DNA of 64,000 nt from Sphaerobacter thermophilus DSM 20745 (lineage in GTDB: Bacteria; Chloroflexota; Chloroflexia; Thermomicrobiales; Thermomicrobiaceae). This document shows positions 11,689 to 18,512 of this stretch, one piece after another. The notes beneath the pieces were generated by a model. That model worked only from the letters and a program-made list of their open reading frames with translations. It was not told where the DNA came from and did not search any database. The translations under genes and the position numbers were made by a program. The DNA lies in assembly GCF_000024985.1 (NCBI RefSeq), contig NC_013523.1, positions 372,001-436,000 of the forward strand, written 5' to 3'. The first letter of the stretch is position 1; every line of letters starts with the position of its first letter.

Positions 11689-12654
11689 CTAGAGTTCCTC
11701 CTCCTCACCGAAGAAGAGGGCGTCGACGTAGGTGACCGGGTTGAACTCGGCCAGGGCCGTCACCTGCTCCCCGGTGCCGACGTAGCTGATGGGCGTGCCC
11801 AGCTCCCGGGCGATGGCGAAGGCGATGCCGCCGCGGGCGGTGCCGTCGAGCTTGGCGATGGCGATGTCGGTGATCTCGACCGCCTCGGCGAACTTCTTGG
11901 CCTGCACCAGGCCGTTCTGTCCGGTGGTGGCGTCGATCACCAGCAGCACCTCCTGCGGCGCCTCCGCCACATGCCGCTGCATCACCTTGCGGATCTTCTT
12001 CAGCTCCTCCATGAGGTTGTACTTGGTGTGCAGCCGGCCGGCGGTGTCGACGAGCAGGATGTCGGCGTTCCGGTTGTAGGCGGCCTGCATGCCGTCGAAG
12101 ACGACCGCGCCGGGGTCGGCCCCCGGGTCGTGGGCGATCACCGGGACCTTCAGCCGCTCGCCCCAGACCTTGAGCTGGTCGATCGCGGCGGCGCGGAAGG
12201 TGTCCCCGGCCACGAGCATGACGTTGCGTCCCTGGTCCTGGTGGTACTTCGCCAGCTTCGCGATCGTCGTCGTCTTCCCCGTACCGTTGACGCCGACCAC
12301 CAGGATGACGAAGGGAACCCCGCGCTGGTAGATCTTGATCTTGCGGTTGCGCGTGGCGTTCTCCAGCAGCGCGATCATCTCCGTCCGCAGCGCCTCGCGG
12401 GCGTCGGCCGGCTGCTTGATCCGCTCGCGGTCGATCCGATCGCGCAGGTTATCGAGCAACTCCAGGGTTGTTTCCACGCCGAGGTCGGCCTGGATCAGGA
12501 GCGCCTCGAGGTCCTCGAACAGGTCCTCGGTGATCTCGCTCCGCTCGAACAGGTTTGCGATGTCCTTGAAGATGCCGCGGCGCGTCTTCTTAAGACCAGC
12601 TTCGATCTTTGGCTCTGGCTCGGCGCGCCGGCGAAATAGCCTGCTAAATACCAC
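11689..12654 (-). CDS. ftsY: SRP receptor GTPase FtsY
   Basis: A 321-residue NG-domain receptor of the SRP at the membrane. A short basic amphipathic start ([10 protein letters not shown]) precedes the N domain; the long acidic A domain of proteobacterial FtsY is absent. G domain motifs: GVNGTGKTT (121-129), [25 protein letters not shown]. First gene of the ftsY-ffh operon. An extended -10 element and a GC-rich hairpin lie in its upstream region. Confidence 0.97.
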   Translation of the reverse strand: MVFSRLFRRRAEPEPKIEAGLKKTRRGIFKDIANLFERSEITEDLFEDLEALLIQADLGVETTLELLDNLRDRIDRERIKQPADAREALRTEMIALLENATRNRKIKIYQRGVPFVILVVGVNGTGKTTTIAKLAKYHQDQGRNVMLVAGDTFRAAAIDQLKVWGERLKVPVIAHDPGADPGAVVFDGMQAAYNRNADILLVDTAGRLHTKYNLMEELKKIRKVMQRHVAEAPQEVLLVIDATTGQNGLVQAKKFAEAVEITDIAIAKLDGTARGGIAFAIARELGTPISYVGTGEQVTALAEFNPVTYVDALFFGEEEEL

Positions 12655-12702
12655 GAATCGGCCCTCGCTGTCGGTGGGATTCTCTGTGTCTTAGTGCGTA
12701 AA

Positions 12703-12728
12703 GCCGCGCCGTAAACCTCCGGCGCGGC
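12703..12728. repeat. GC-rich hairpin in ftsY leader
   Basis: GCCGCGCCG (12703-12711) pairs perfectly with CGGCGCGGC (12720-12728) around an 8-base loop. On the ftsY strand it is followed by TTTACG, too short a T-run for a convincing terminator; it lies between the candidate ftsY promoter and the start codon. Confidence 0.5.
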
Positions 12729-12737
12729 GCAAGACAA

Positions 12738-12746
12738 GTATACCAT
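12738..12746 (-). promoter_or_regulatory. Candidate extended -10 promoter of ftsY-ffh
   Basis: On the complementary strand this reads TGGTATACT, an extended -10 match. No clear -35 is present, as is common with extended -10 promoters. It lies about 85 bases upstream of the ftsY start. Confidence 0.45.
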
Positions 12747-12797
12747 TGATAGGCGACCTGCTCGTGCCGCCTGGGAAGCGGGCGAGGAGCTAGCGCT

Positions 12798-12989
12798 TCA
12801 GCCCCTGGAAAATCCCCCACCAGAAGCTACCCAGAAGGCGTCGCGCCTGCGGACGCGGACCTCGACGTGGGTATCGCGCCGAGCCGTGGCCTGGACGCTG
12901 CGCAGCTCTTCGCGCAATTGCTGGATCTCAGCCTGCTGCGCCTGCATCTGCCGCTCCAGTTGATTGATCCGCTTGCGTCTGCCAAACAT
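12798..12989 (-). CDS. Small basic coiled-coil protein, function unknown
   Basis: A 63-residue protein: MFGRRKRINQLERQ, then a heptad-like glutamine/leucine-rich helix (about residues 8-36), then a basic tail (HVEVRVRRRDAFW). AGGAGG lies 7 bases upstream of the ATG at 12989, which argues for a real gene. It sits alone between ftsY and radC. No family recognised; the last dozen residues are glycine-rich. Confidence 0.6.
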   Translation of the reverse strand: MFGRRKRINQLERQMQAQQAEIQQLREELRSVQATARRDTHVEVRVRRRDAFWVASGGGFSRG

Positions 12990-13163
12990 CGCTTGCCTCC
13001 TCGACAGCGGTGAGCACGGCGCGGCCAGCGGATGCGCAGGTCCATGGGGTTGCCGTTCACTGAATCAGCGTAGCAGAACGCGATCCGACGGGCGAGGACT
13101 TGATCATGTCGGCGACATCAGCGATAGTGTCGGTGTCGACTGGAGACAAGACCAGGACGTGCC

Positions 13164-13886
13164 ATGGGTGCTGATTCGCGGGCAACCTACCACCTGACCA
13201 TGCGCGAGATGCCGGCCGATGAGCGCCCGCGCGAGAAGTTGCGCCTGCGCGGCGCTGCCGCGCTCACCAACGCCGAGCTGCTGGCGATCATCCTGAACAC
13301 CGGTGTGCGCGGCGCGACGGTGCTCGACGTTGCGACCCGCCTGCTGGTCGAGCACGACGGGCTGCCGGGGCTTGCGCGCCTCGACTTCGAGGATCTCCGC
13401 AGGTCGCACGGCATCGGCGAGGCCAAGGCCGCCAAGCTGAAGGCTGCACTTGAGCTGGGGCGACGCCTCACCGTCGCCCAGCCGGAGGATCGCCCGCGTG
13501 TGCAGACTCCGGAGGACATCTACGCCGTGGCCGGCAGCGACATGGGCGCGCTCGACCAGGAACAGCTCCGGGTGGTCGTGCTCGACACCAAGAACCGCGT
13601 GCTGCGCACGGTGACGCTCTACCAGGGGAGCGTCAACAGCGCCCAAGTGCGCGTCGCCGAGGTTTTCCGCGACGCCGTGCGCCTGAACGCCCCCGCCATC
13701 GCGATCCTGCACAACCACCCGTCGGGCGACCCGACCCCGTCCGCCGCCGATGTCGCGCTCACCGCTCAACTGGTCCAGGCCGCACAGTTACTCGGCATCG
13801 ACCTCCTCGACCACCTCATCGTCGGCCACAACCAGTTCCGCTCCCTGCGGCGGATGGGGCTGGGGTTTCCGGCGCAACGCGGGTGA
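13164..13886 (+). CDS. radC: RadC/JAB1-type DNA-repair family metalloprotein
   Basis: A 240-residue RadC-family protein. N-terminal UPF0758 helix-hairpin-helix region (about 20-105, RPREKLRLRGAAALTNAELL, HGIGEAKAAKLKAA) and a JAMM/MPN+ metal site HNHPSGDPTPSAAD (183-196, H183, H185, D196). Despite the name, the family's role in repair is disputed. ATG at 13164 has only a weak AGGACG site; ATG at 13200 would be a shorter alternative that loses part of the N-terminus. Confidence 0.93.
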   Translation: MGADSRATYHLTMREMPADERPREKLRLRGAAALTNAELLAIILNTGVRGATVLDVATRLLVEHDGLPGLARLDFEDLRRSHGIGEAKAAKLKAALELGRRLTVAQPEDRPRVQTPEDIYAVAGSDMGALDQEQLRVVVLDTKNRVLRTVTLYQGSVNSAQVRVAEVFRDAVRLNAPAIAILHNHPSGDPTPSAADVALTAQLVQAAQLLGIDLLDHLIVGHNQFRSLRRMGLGFPAQRG

Positions 13887-13925
13887 CAGCGCGACATCGC
13901 TGACCTGAGGCCGATCGGCGCCGCC

Positions 13926-14132
13926 TTACGCCGGGGCGCGGCGGCTGGTGCCGCCGAGGGCGCCGAGGAGTGGAGAGCCTGCGCCGACGAGGAATCCGAA
14001 GTCGTACCAGTTGCCCGCACGTGCCACGTCGTAGAAGGGATATTGCTCCCAGCCGCCGAAGATGTGGACGATCAGGACAACCCAGGCCGTCAGGCCGTTC
14101 CAGAACCCCCACAGCAGGTCAGCCCACCACAC
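13926..14132 (-). CDS. Small conserved membrane protein
   Basis: A 68-residue protein with one strongly hydrophobic tryptophan-rich segment (about residues 2-26) followed by GGWEQYPFYDVARAGNWYDFGFLVGAGSPL. GTG start at 14132 with AAGGAG about 10 bases upstream. I recognise it only as a hypothetical of the kind found in Chloroflexota genomes. It is read in the same direction as the next upstream membrane gene (14231-14647). Confidence 0.6.
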   Translation of the reverse strand: MWWADLLWGFWNGLTAWVVLIVHIFGGWEQYPFYDVARAGNWYDFGFLVGAGSPLLGALGGTSRRAPA

Positions 14133-14230
14133 GATGGCGTGCTCCTTCCGATCGGCCTCACGGCCCGTCTGAGCGCTCGTTGTCGCTCATTGCCAGCACC
14201 ATACCATCGCCGGCCGCGGTCCGGGCGGGC

Positions 14231-14647
14231 TCAACTGGCGGTTGCGGGCAACCGATCGGTTGCGGCCCTCCAGAGCAGGAAGAGGTTCAGGGCGATCGGC
14301 AGGAGCTTGGTCGGACTGATGAAGGCTACCAGCAGGAAGAGCGACAGGATGGCTCCCGCGATCGTCAGCGGGCGCCACCAGGCGAGGGGCACCCAGAGCC
14401 CGGCCACGGCCAGGGCCGCGAGGAGGAACGCGAGTGCTGAGGTGACAGCCAGCCAGAACCCGGTGAGCGGGGAGGCGGACTTGGTCACGGTGCCCAGCGG
14501 CCCACGGTTGCCCACGGCCCAGGGCCAGACCCACCGCAGCAGGCCGCCGAACGCTCCCTGGCTTGTCTCGTCGAGCGGGACGAGGTACGACGCGGCGAAG
14601 TGGGCGTGGAGCAGCAACTGCGCGGTAAAGAGCCAGTGCGGCATCAT
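14231..14647 (-). CDS. Four-helix integral membrane protein, function unknown
   Basis: A 138-residue membrane protein with hydrophobic segments at about 3-22, 63-85, 90-110 and 115-130. AGGAGGTGAC sits 4 bases before the ATG at 14647 (a second ATG follows immediately). No family recognised. Possibly co-transcribed with the small membrane gene at 13926-14132, 98 bases downstream. Confidence 0.65.
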   Translation of the reverse strand: MMPHWLFTAQLLLHAHFAASYLVPLDETSQGAFGGLLRWVWPWAVGNRGPLGTVTKSASPLTGFWLAVTSALAFLLAALAVAGLWVPLAWWRPLTIAGAILSLFLLVAFISPTKLLPIALNLFLLWRAATDRLPATAS

Positions 14648-14849
14648 GTCACCTCCTGGAAGTGGGATGGTTGCTCCCCGGCAGTCGCTCTCGGTCCGCA
14701 TCCTCCCGCGCCGGGCATTGCGGTCCGGGTGTTGGGCACTAGCATAGTCCGCCGCGGTCGACGCGTCGCGGTCATGGGACGGTGTATGGGTGTCATTCGT
14801 GTCAGCCAGCCGGTGTTCGACGCGGGAGAGCCGGTTGACGCGCGCCGTG

Positions 14850-14870
14850 ATGGACTTTGACGAATCACAT
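14850..14870 (+). repeat. Solo end of the MITE-like element
   Basis: ATGGACTTTGACGAATCACA matches the terminal sequence of the element at 14982-15228 (ATGGAGTTTGACGAATTA) with few differences but has no partner nearby; it looks like a remnant. Confidence 0.5.
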
Positions 14871-14937
14871 GAAGTCGGCGCGAGCGGCTGCCGACCGTCT
14901 CCGCGATGGGTGGTGAAGGAATCCCGTGCGGTAGTCG

Positions 14938-15239
14938 GTGCCCGGGGCTCAAGCCGCCGGGCTGACAAGGAAAGCCGGCTGATGGAGTTTGACGAATTAT
15001 TCTCGTCTTCCCGCCACCCGTTCCGGCACGGCTGTCAGCCTGAGCGGAGCCGGCCGGCGCGGAGCGCCGGGCGGCGGAGCGAACGATCTCGCGTCGGACC
15101 GGCCACGCAGCGGGGAGATCCTTCGCTGCGCCGGGGCCGGCTGGCCGCCGCCCCCGGCGCCGCTCAGGATGACAACGCGGGGGCGCGGACGGCTGTCGCA
15201 TTTACCGGATTAATTCGTCAAAGTTCATAAGCCGGCTGG
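14938..15239 (+). repeat. GC-rich palindromic repeat, copy 1, interrupted by a MITE-like element
   Basis: The left part, 14938-14981, reads GTGCCCGGGGCTCAAGCCGC then CGGGCTGACAAGGAAAGCCG and GCTG. The right part, AAGCCGGCTGG, lies at 15229-15239. Together they equal the intact copy at 15290-15344, so the 247-bp element between them was inserted into it. Confidence 0.75.
14982..15228. mobile_element. MITE-like element A (247 bp) with 18-bp terminal inverted repeats
   Basis: Left end ATGGAGTTTGACGAATTA (14982-14999) and right end TAATTCGTCAAAGTTCAT (15211-15228) are inverted repeats with two mismatches. The interior holds the inverted words CTGTCAGCCTGAGCGGAGCC and CCGCTCAGGATGACA. It has no coding sequence. 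Related elements lie at 38247-38485 and 44345-44521, and an end-less core at 35541-35620. Confidence 0.7.
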
Positions 15240-15289
15240 AACCCTTCAGGACATCGCTCCCGGTGATCCGGTCGCCAACGCCCAGGCAC

Positions 15290-15344
15290 GTGCCCGGGGC
15301 TCAAGCCGCCGGGCTCACAACAGAAGCCGGCTGAAGCCGGCTGG
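15290..15344 (+). repeat. GC-rich palindromic repeat, copy 2 (intact)
   Basis: Begins GTGCCCGGGGCTCAAGCCGC and ends AAGCCGGCTGAAGCCGGCTG. Two stem-loops are possible: CCCGG..CCGGG around GGCT/AGCC, and AGCCGGCT repeated. Reference copy for reconstructing the interrupted copies 1 and 5. Confidence 0.75.
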
Positions 15345-15447
15345 AGAACGATTTGGAGTGCGGCGGCCCGAGCCGCCGCTTTGGTATGCGGCGGGATGTG
15401 GCGCGTGCTTGCGGATGGGTGGCGTGAAGGATCTCACGCCGTGGCGC

Positions 15448-15503
15448 GTGCCCGGGGCTCAAGCCGCCGGGCTGACAAAGCGAAGCCGGCTAAAGCCGGC
15501 TGG
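15448..15503 (+). repeat. GC-rich palindromic repeat, copy 3
   Basis: Same unit as copy 2 with AAAGCGAAGCCGGCTAAAGC in the linker, on the same strand, 104 bases further on. Confidence 0.75.
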
Positions 15504-15552
15504 GGCGAACCTGGGTGTACCCCATGGTGTTACGGTGCGCGCCGCTCGACCC

Positions 15553-15580
15553 GTGCCCGGGGCTAAAGCCGCCGGGCTGA
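15553..15580 (+). repeat. GC-rich palindromic repeat, copy 4 (half unit)
   Basis: Only the first half, GTGCCCGGGGCTAAAGCCGC followed by CGGGCTGA. It carries the exact CTAAAG version found, inverted, at the IS insertion site. Confidence 0.7.
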
Positions 15581-15661
15581 AGAGGGGTAAGCCCACTGAA
15601 GGGGCTGTGCTGCCCACACCCCGGCGTGCCCGGTTCGGTCACCGATCGGACCCAGCGTCCT

Positions 15662-15704
15662 CAGCCGGCTTCAGCCGGCTTTCGTGGTCAGCCCGGCGGC
15701 TTTA
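15662..15704 (-). repeat. GC-rich palindromic repeat, copy 5, left part (IS target)
   Basis: Inverted unit: CAGCCGGCTTCAGCCGGCTT, then TCAGCCCGGCGGCTTTA ending at 15704. It continues after the IS at 16765-16779 (TTTAGCCCCGGGCAC). TTTA at 15701-15704 is the left target duplication. Confidence 0.8.
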
Positions 15705-16764
15705 ACGCTTGGTGTGAGTTAGCCGGGGCATGCTGTGCCCTCTTGACACAGGAAGGTGCCCACTTCCATACGGGAGATAGCTCGTATCCGTCTCCCACGA
15801 AAGGAGCACCCGATGGATGTGGACACCTTCCTGATTACAGTCTATGTCCTGGTCGACACCTTCTGCCAGACCCACCTGCCCCCGGAGCCCCACCGCCCCG
15901 GCCCCGCGCCGGCCCTGAGCCGCAGCGAGGTCTTGACCCTGGCCATCTTCGGGCAGTGGATGAGGTTCTCCAGTGAGCAGGACTTCTACCGCTACGCCGA
16001 GCGCCACCTGCGCCCCTACTTCCCGACCCTGCCCCACCGCAGCCAATACAACCGGCTGCTGCGGCGGCATCAGGTCGCCCTGGCCCAGTTCGCCCTCTAC
16101 CTGGCAGACCAACTTGGCCGGGGGCCAGTGGCGGTGGATGTGCTCGATGTGGCGCCGGCTCCGGTGCGCAACGCCAAGCGCCGCGGGCGGGGCTGGCTGG
16201 CCGGCGAGGCCAACATCGGCTTCAGCTTGCGCCTGGGCTGGTTTGCCGGCTTCCGCGTGCTGACCGCCGTCAGCCTGGAGGGGGCGATCACCGGCTGGGG
16301 CGTGGCCCCGGCCAGCACCAATGAGCGGTCCCTCGCCGAGACCCTGATTGCCTGTCGGGCCCACCCCGATCCCCGCCTGCCCAGTGTCGGCACGCCGGTG
16401 GCGACCTATCTGGCCGACAGTGGCTTTGCCGGCGAGGACTACAAGGCGCACCTGGCGGCCACCTATGGCGTGACGCTGGTGGCCACCCCGCAGCGGGGCA
16501 GTCGGCGGCGCTGGCCCAAGGCGGTCCGCCGCTGGGTGGCCCGCCATCGCCAGATCGTGGAGACGGTCGTTGGACGACTGCTGCACACCTTCGGCCTCGA
16601 GCGGGAGCGCCCGCACACCCTGGCGGGCTTCCAGGCGCGACTGGCGGCCAAGGTGGCGCTGCACAACCTCTGTTGCTGGCTGAATCGGCAGCAGGGGCGG
16701 CCGCTGCTGGCCGTGGCGAACCTGATCACCTGGTAGCCACGGCGCCCTAACTCACACCAAGCGT
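15705..16764 (+). mobile_element. Insertion sequence, 1060 bp, IS982-like, intact
   Basis: Perfect 18-bp terminal inverted repeats, ACGCTTGGTGTGAGTTAG (15705-15722) and its inverse at 16747-16764, enclose one full transposase gene. The flanks carry a 4-bp direct repeat TTTA (15701-15704 and 16765-16768). Removing the IS and one TTTA restores the inverse of the palindromic repeat seen at 15553-15580. Intact ends, reading frame and target duplication indicate a recent insertion. Confidence 0.9.
15813..16736 (+). CDS. DDE transposase of the IS (IS982-like)
   Basis: A 307-residue transposase. N-terminal region with DFYRYAERHLRPYFPTLPHR and QYNRLLRRH, then catalytic-looking acidic residues D109 or D112 (VAVDVLDVAP), D202 (LADSGF) and E250 (RQIVETVVG), and a C-terminal AAKVALHNLCCWLNRQQGR that resembles IS982 transposases. 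ATG at 15813 has AAGGAG 7 bases upstream; an in-frame reading from 15756 would start within the IS leader without support. The family call is tentative because a TTTA target duplication is shorter than usual for IS982. Confidence 0.85.
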   Translation: MDVDTFLITVYVLVDTFCQTHLPPEPHRPGPAPALSRSEVLTLAIFGQWMRFSSEQDFYRYAERHLRPYFPTLPHRSQYNRLLRRHQVALAQFALYLADQLGRGPVAVDVLDVAPAPVRNAKRRGRGWLAGEANIGFSLRLGWFAGFRVLTAVSLEGAITGWGVAPASTNERSLAETLIACRAHPDPRLPSVGTPVATYLADSGFAGEDYKAHLAATYGVTLVATPQRGSRRRWPKAVRRWVARHRQIVETVVGRLLHTFGLERERPHTLAGFQARLAAKVALHNLCCWLNRQQGRPLLAVANLITW

Positions 16765-16836
16765 TTTAGCCCCGGGCACGGGCCGAGCGCGTACATCCAT
16801 GGAATTCGTCAAACGCCATCTCTACTCCCCGGGCAC
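16765..16836 (-). repeat. Right part of palindromic repeat copy 5 and a solo MITE end
   Basis: TTTAGCCCCGGGCAC (16765-16779) completes copy 5. GGAATTCGTCAAACGCCAT (16801-16819) is the inverse of the MITE end, and CCCCGGGCAC (16827-16836) is another half palindrome directly after it. The same pairing of the two repeat types recurs at 44331-44369. Confidence 0.6.
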
Positions 16837-16937
16837 ATGCCACGGCTAAAGTACCCTCTCACCACCCGGCCGACTCATTGTCTCGTTGCATCTGGGTTTG
16901 TTCGGGTAGGGAGAACCCAGCCCGGCGATGGGGGGCT

Positions 16938-16967
16938 GCGTCCAGCCCGTCGATCCGGGCTGGACGC
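16938..16967. terminator. Hairpin downstream of the FrnE-like gene
   Basis: GCGTCCAGCCC (16938-16948) pairs perfectly with GGGCTGGACGC (16957-16967), loop of 8. It begins 13 bases beyond the stop of the leftward gene at 16980 and is probably its transcript end, although no T-run follows. Confidence 0.5.
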
Positions 16968-16979
16968 GTCGTGCTCCGG

Positions 16980-17639
16980 TTATCGACTGGAGGAGGACTC
17001 TTGAGTTGCGGCCTCGTGGGCCATGGCGAGGGCGCGCTCGAAGACCTCTGTGGGCTGCGCGCCGGAGATGCCGAAGCGGCGGTCGATCACGAAGAACGGC
17101 ACGCCGTTGCCGCCCAGGGCGCGGAGCTCTGCGCTGTCTGCCTCGACCTCGGCTGCGAAGTCGTCGCTCTCGAGCACCCGGCGTGCTTCGGCCTCGGGCA
17201 CACCCACCTCGGCAGCCAGCCGGACGAGGGTGTCCGGGTCGTCGAGCACCTCACCCTCGACCAGTTGCGCGCGGAGGAAGCGCTCGTGCAGCTCGGCGTT
17301 GAGGTCGTACGCCTTGGCCAGATGGGTCAGGCGGTGGGCGTCGAAGGTGTTGACGACGTTGTAGCGGTCGAAGTCGTATTCCAGCCCCTCCTCAGCGGCG
17401 ATGGCCTTCACCCGGGCGTTCATGGCGCGGACCTGCTCGACGGTGGCGCCCATCTTGGCGGCGAGCGACTCTTCCAGCGGCACGCGTGCCCCCTTGGGGT
17501 GGTCGGGGTTCAGTTGGAAGCTGCGCCACACGACCTCGACCTCGTCGGCGTGGGGGAAGCCGGCGAGTGCCCGCTCGAAGCGGCGCTTGCCGATGTAGCA
17601 CCAGGGGCACACGATGTCGGACCAGATCTCAACCCGCAT
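16980..17639 (-). CDS. DsbA-family (FrnE-like) thiol oxidoreductase
   Basis: A 219-residue thioredoxin-fold protein with an inserted helical domain. The active site is CPWC (11-14, SDIVCPWCYIGKRRFERAL), and the C-terminal GNGVPFFVIDRRFGISGAQP carries the cis-proline loop typical of FrnE/2-hydroxychromene-carboxylate-isomerase-like proteins. No signal peptide, so cytosolic disulfide chemistry is expected. The stop of a 64-residue cysteine-containing protein lies three bases upstream, so the two are probably one transcript. Confidence 0.9.
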   Translation of the reverse strand: MRVEIWSDIVCPWCYIGKRRFERALAGFPHADEVEVVWRSFQLNPDHPKGARVPLEESLAAKMGATVEQVRAMNARVKAIAAEEGLEYDFDRYNVVNTFDAHRLTHLAKAYDLNAELHERFLRAQLVEGEVLDDPDTLVRLAAEVGVPEAEARRVLESDDFAAEVEADSAELRALGGNGVPFFVIDRRFGISGAQPTEVFERALAMAHEAATQESSSSR

Positions 17640-17642
17640 TGC

Positions 17643-17837
17643 TCAGTCGTCCTTTACCGGTAGGGTGCAGGCGTCGCCGGTGCAAACGCCCGCGTCGTCG
17701 GTGGTGATCATCACGAGGCCCGGCGCGGCCGGGGGCGTGGTCGTCTCATTGTTTTCGTTCGCGGCCGTCCCGGCCGGCTGTGGCGAGCGCTGCTCACCGG
17801 TCACCGGGCCGGCGTGCTCGGCCGGTTGCTGGTTCAT
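17643..17837 (-). CDS. Small hydrophilic protein with C-terminal CTGDAC motif
   Basis: A 64-residue protein. The first 45 residues are low complexity (Asn/Gln/Pro/Ala/Thr); the end reads PGLVMITTDDAGVCTGDACT LPVKDD, with two cysteines four apart. AGGAGG lies 5 bases upstream of ATG 17837. It is separated from the CPWC oxidoreductase by three bases. No family recognised; a substrate, partner or metal/redox role for the CxxxxC tail is a guess. Confidence 0.6.
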   Translation of the reverse strand: MNQQPAEHAGPVTGEQRSPQPAGTAANENNETTTPPAAPGLVMITTDDAGVCTGDACTLPVKDD

Positions 17838-17898
17838 CTCTGCCTCCTCACGATGTCGCATGACCGCGTCGCGTCCCGTCGGCGGGGCCGTGCTCCGG

Positions 17899-18423
17899 TC
17901 AGGCTCCTTCGTCAGTCTCGAAGGCCTCTGCGTAGGCCGCCTGGCAGTCCGGGTCCTCCTCGGCCGCCCGGGCGAGCCGATCTGCGAGCAGCGTCGTCGC
18001 CTCGTTTAGGCGGGCCATGTGCTCCGGCCCTAGGGTATCGAAGACGATCGCCTGCAGCGACTCTTCCCGCACCTGCCGCGCACGCTGCGCGGCCTCGCGT
18101 CCGGCGTCGGTGAGGATGACGTCCGCGCCCCGCGCGTCCTCGGCACAGGCCTGCCGGTCAATCAGGCCGCGGGCGACCATGCGCCGGAGCTGGTGCGACA
18201 GCCGGCTCTTTTCCCACTGCAGTGTCCAGCGCAACTCCCGCGCGCGGGCACGCTGGCCGGGCGCGTCGAGCAGGGCGTCCAGGACCTGGTAGTCGGCTTC
18301 CGACAGCCCGGTGGCTCGGGTGAGCTGGCGCGCCAGGTAGCTCATCAGGTGCGCGTAGACGAGGCTGTGGCGGCGCCATATCTCCATGTTTGACAGCGGT
18401 CGCGACGATGCCTCGGTATTCAT
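17899..18423 (-). CDS. MarR-family transcriptional regulator
   Basis: A 174-residue winged-helix protein. Dimer helices flank a DNA-binding region at about 38-110 (GLSEADYQVLDALLDAPGQR, WEKSRLSHQLRRMVARGLI, DARGADVILTDAGREAAQRA). It is divergent from the luciferase-like/FAD-oxidase gene, and a perfect 14-bp palindrome in the 89-base gap is the likely operator for both. MarR proteins usually release DNA on binding phenolic ligands or on cysteine oxidation; C129-region cysteines (QACAED, PDCQAAY) are few, so the signal cannot be told. Confidence 0.9.
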   Translation of the reverse strand: MNTEASSRPLSNMEIWRRHSLVYAHLMSYLARQLTRATGLSEADYQVLDALLDAPGQRARARELRWTLQWEKSRLSHQLRRMVARGLIDRQACAEDARGADVILTDAGREAAQRARQVREESLQAIVFDTLGPEHMARLNEATTLLADRLARAAEEDPDCQAAYAEAFETDEGA

Positions 18424-18447
18424 GGCGCTGATTCTACCCCTCCAATG

Positions 18448-18478
18448 GTTGACATGTCAACATTTGCGGGAGTATAGT
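18448..18478 (+). promoter_or_regulatory. MarR operator palindrome overlapping a sigma70-type promoter
   Basis: GTTGACATGTCAAC (18448-18461) is a perfect 14-bp palindrome. It contains TTGACA (18449-18454), which with TATAGT (18473-18478), 18 bases on, forms a near-consensus promoter pointing to the fusion gene at 18513. A repressor bound here would block that promoter and lies 25 bases from the marR start. Confidence 0.8.
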
Positions 18479-18512
18479 TGGCCGGTCGACCAGGAGCCGT
18501 CGGAGGAGCGTC

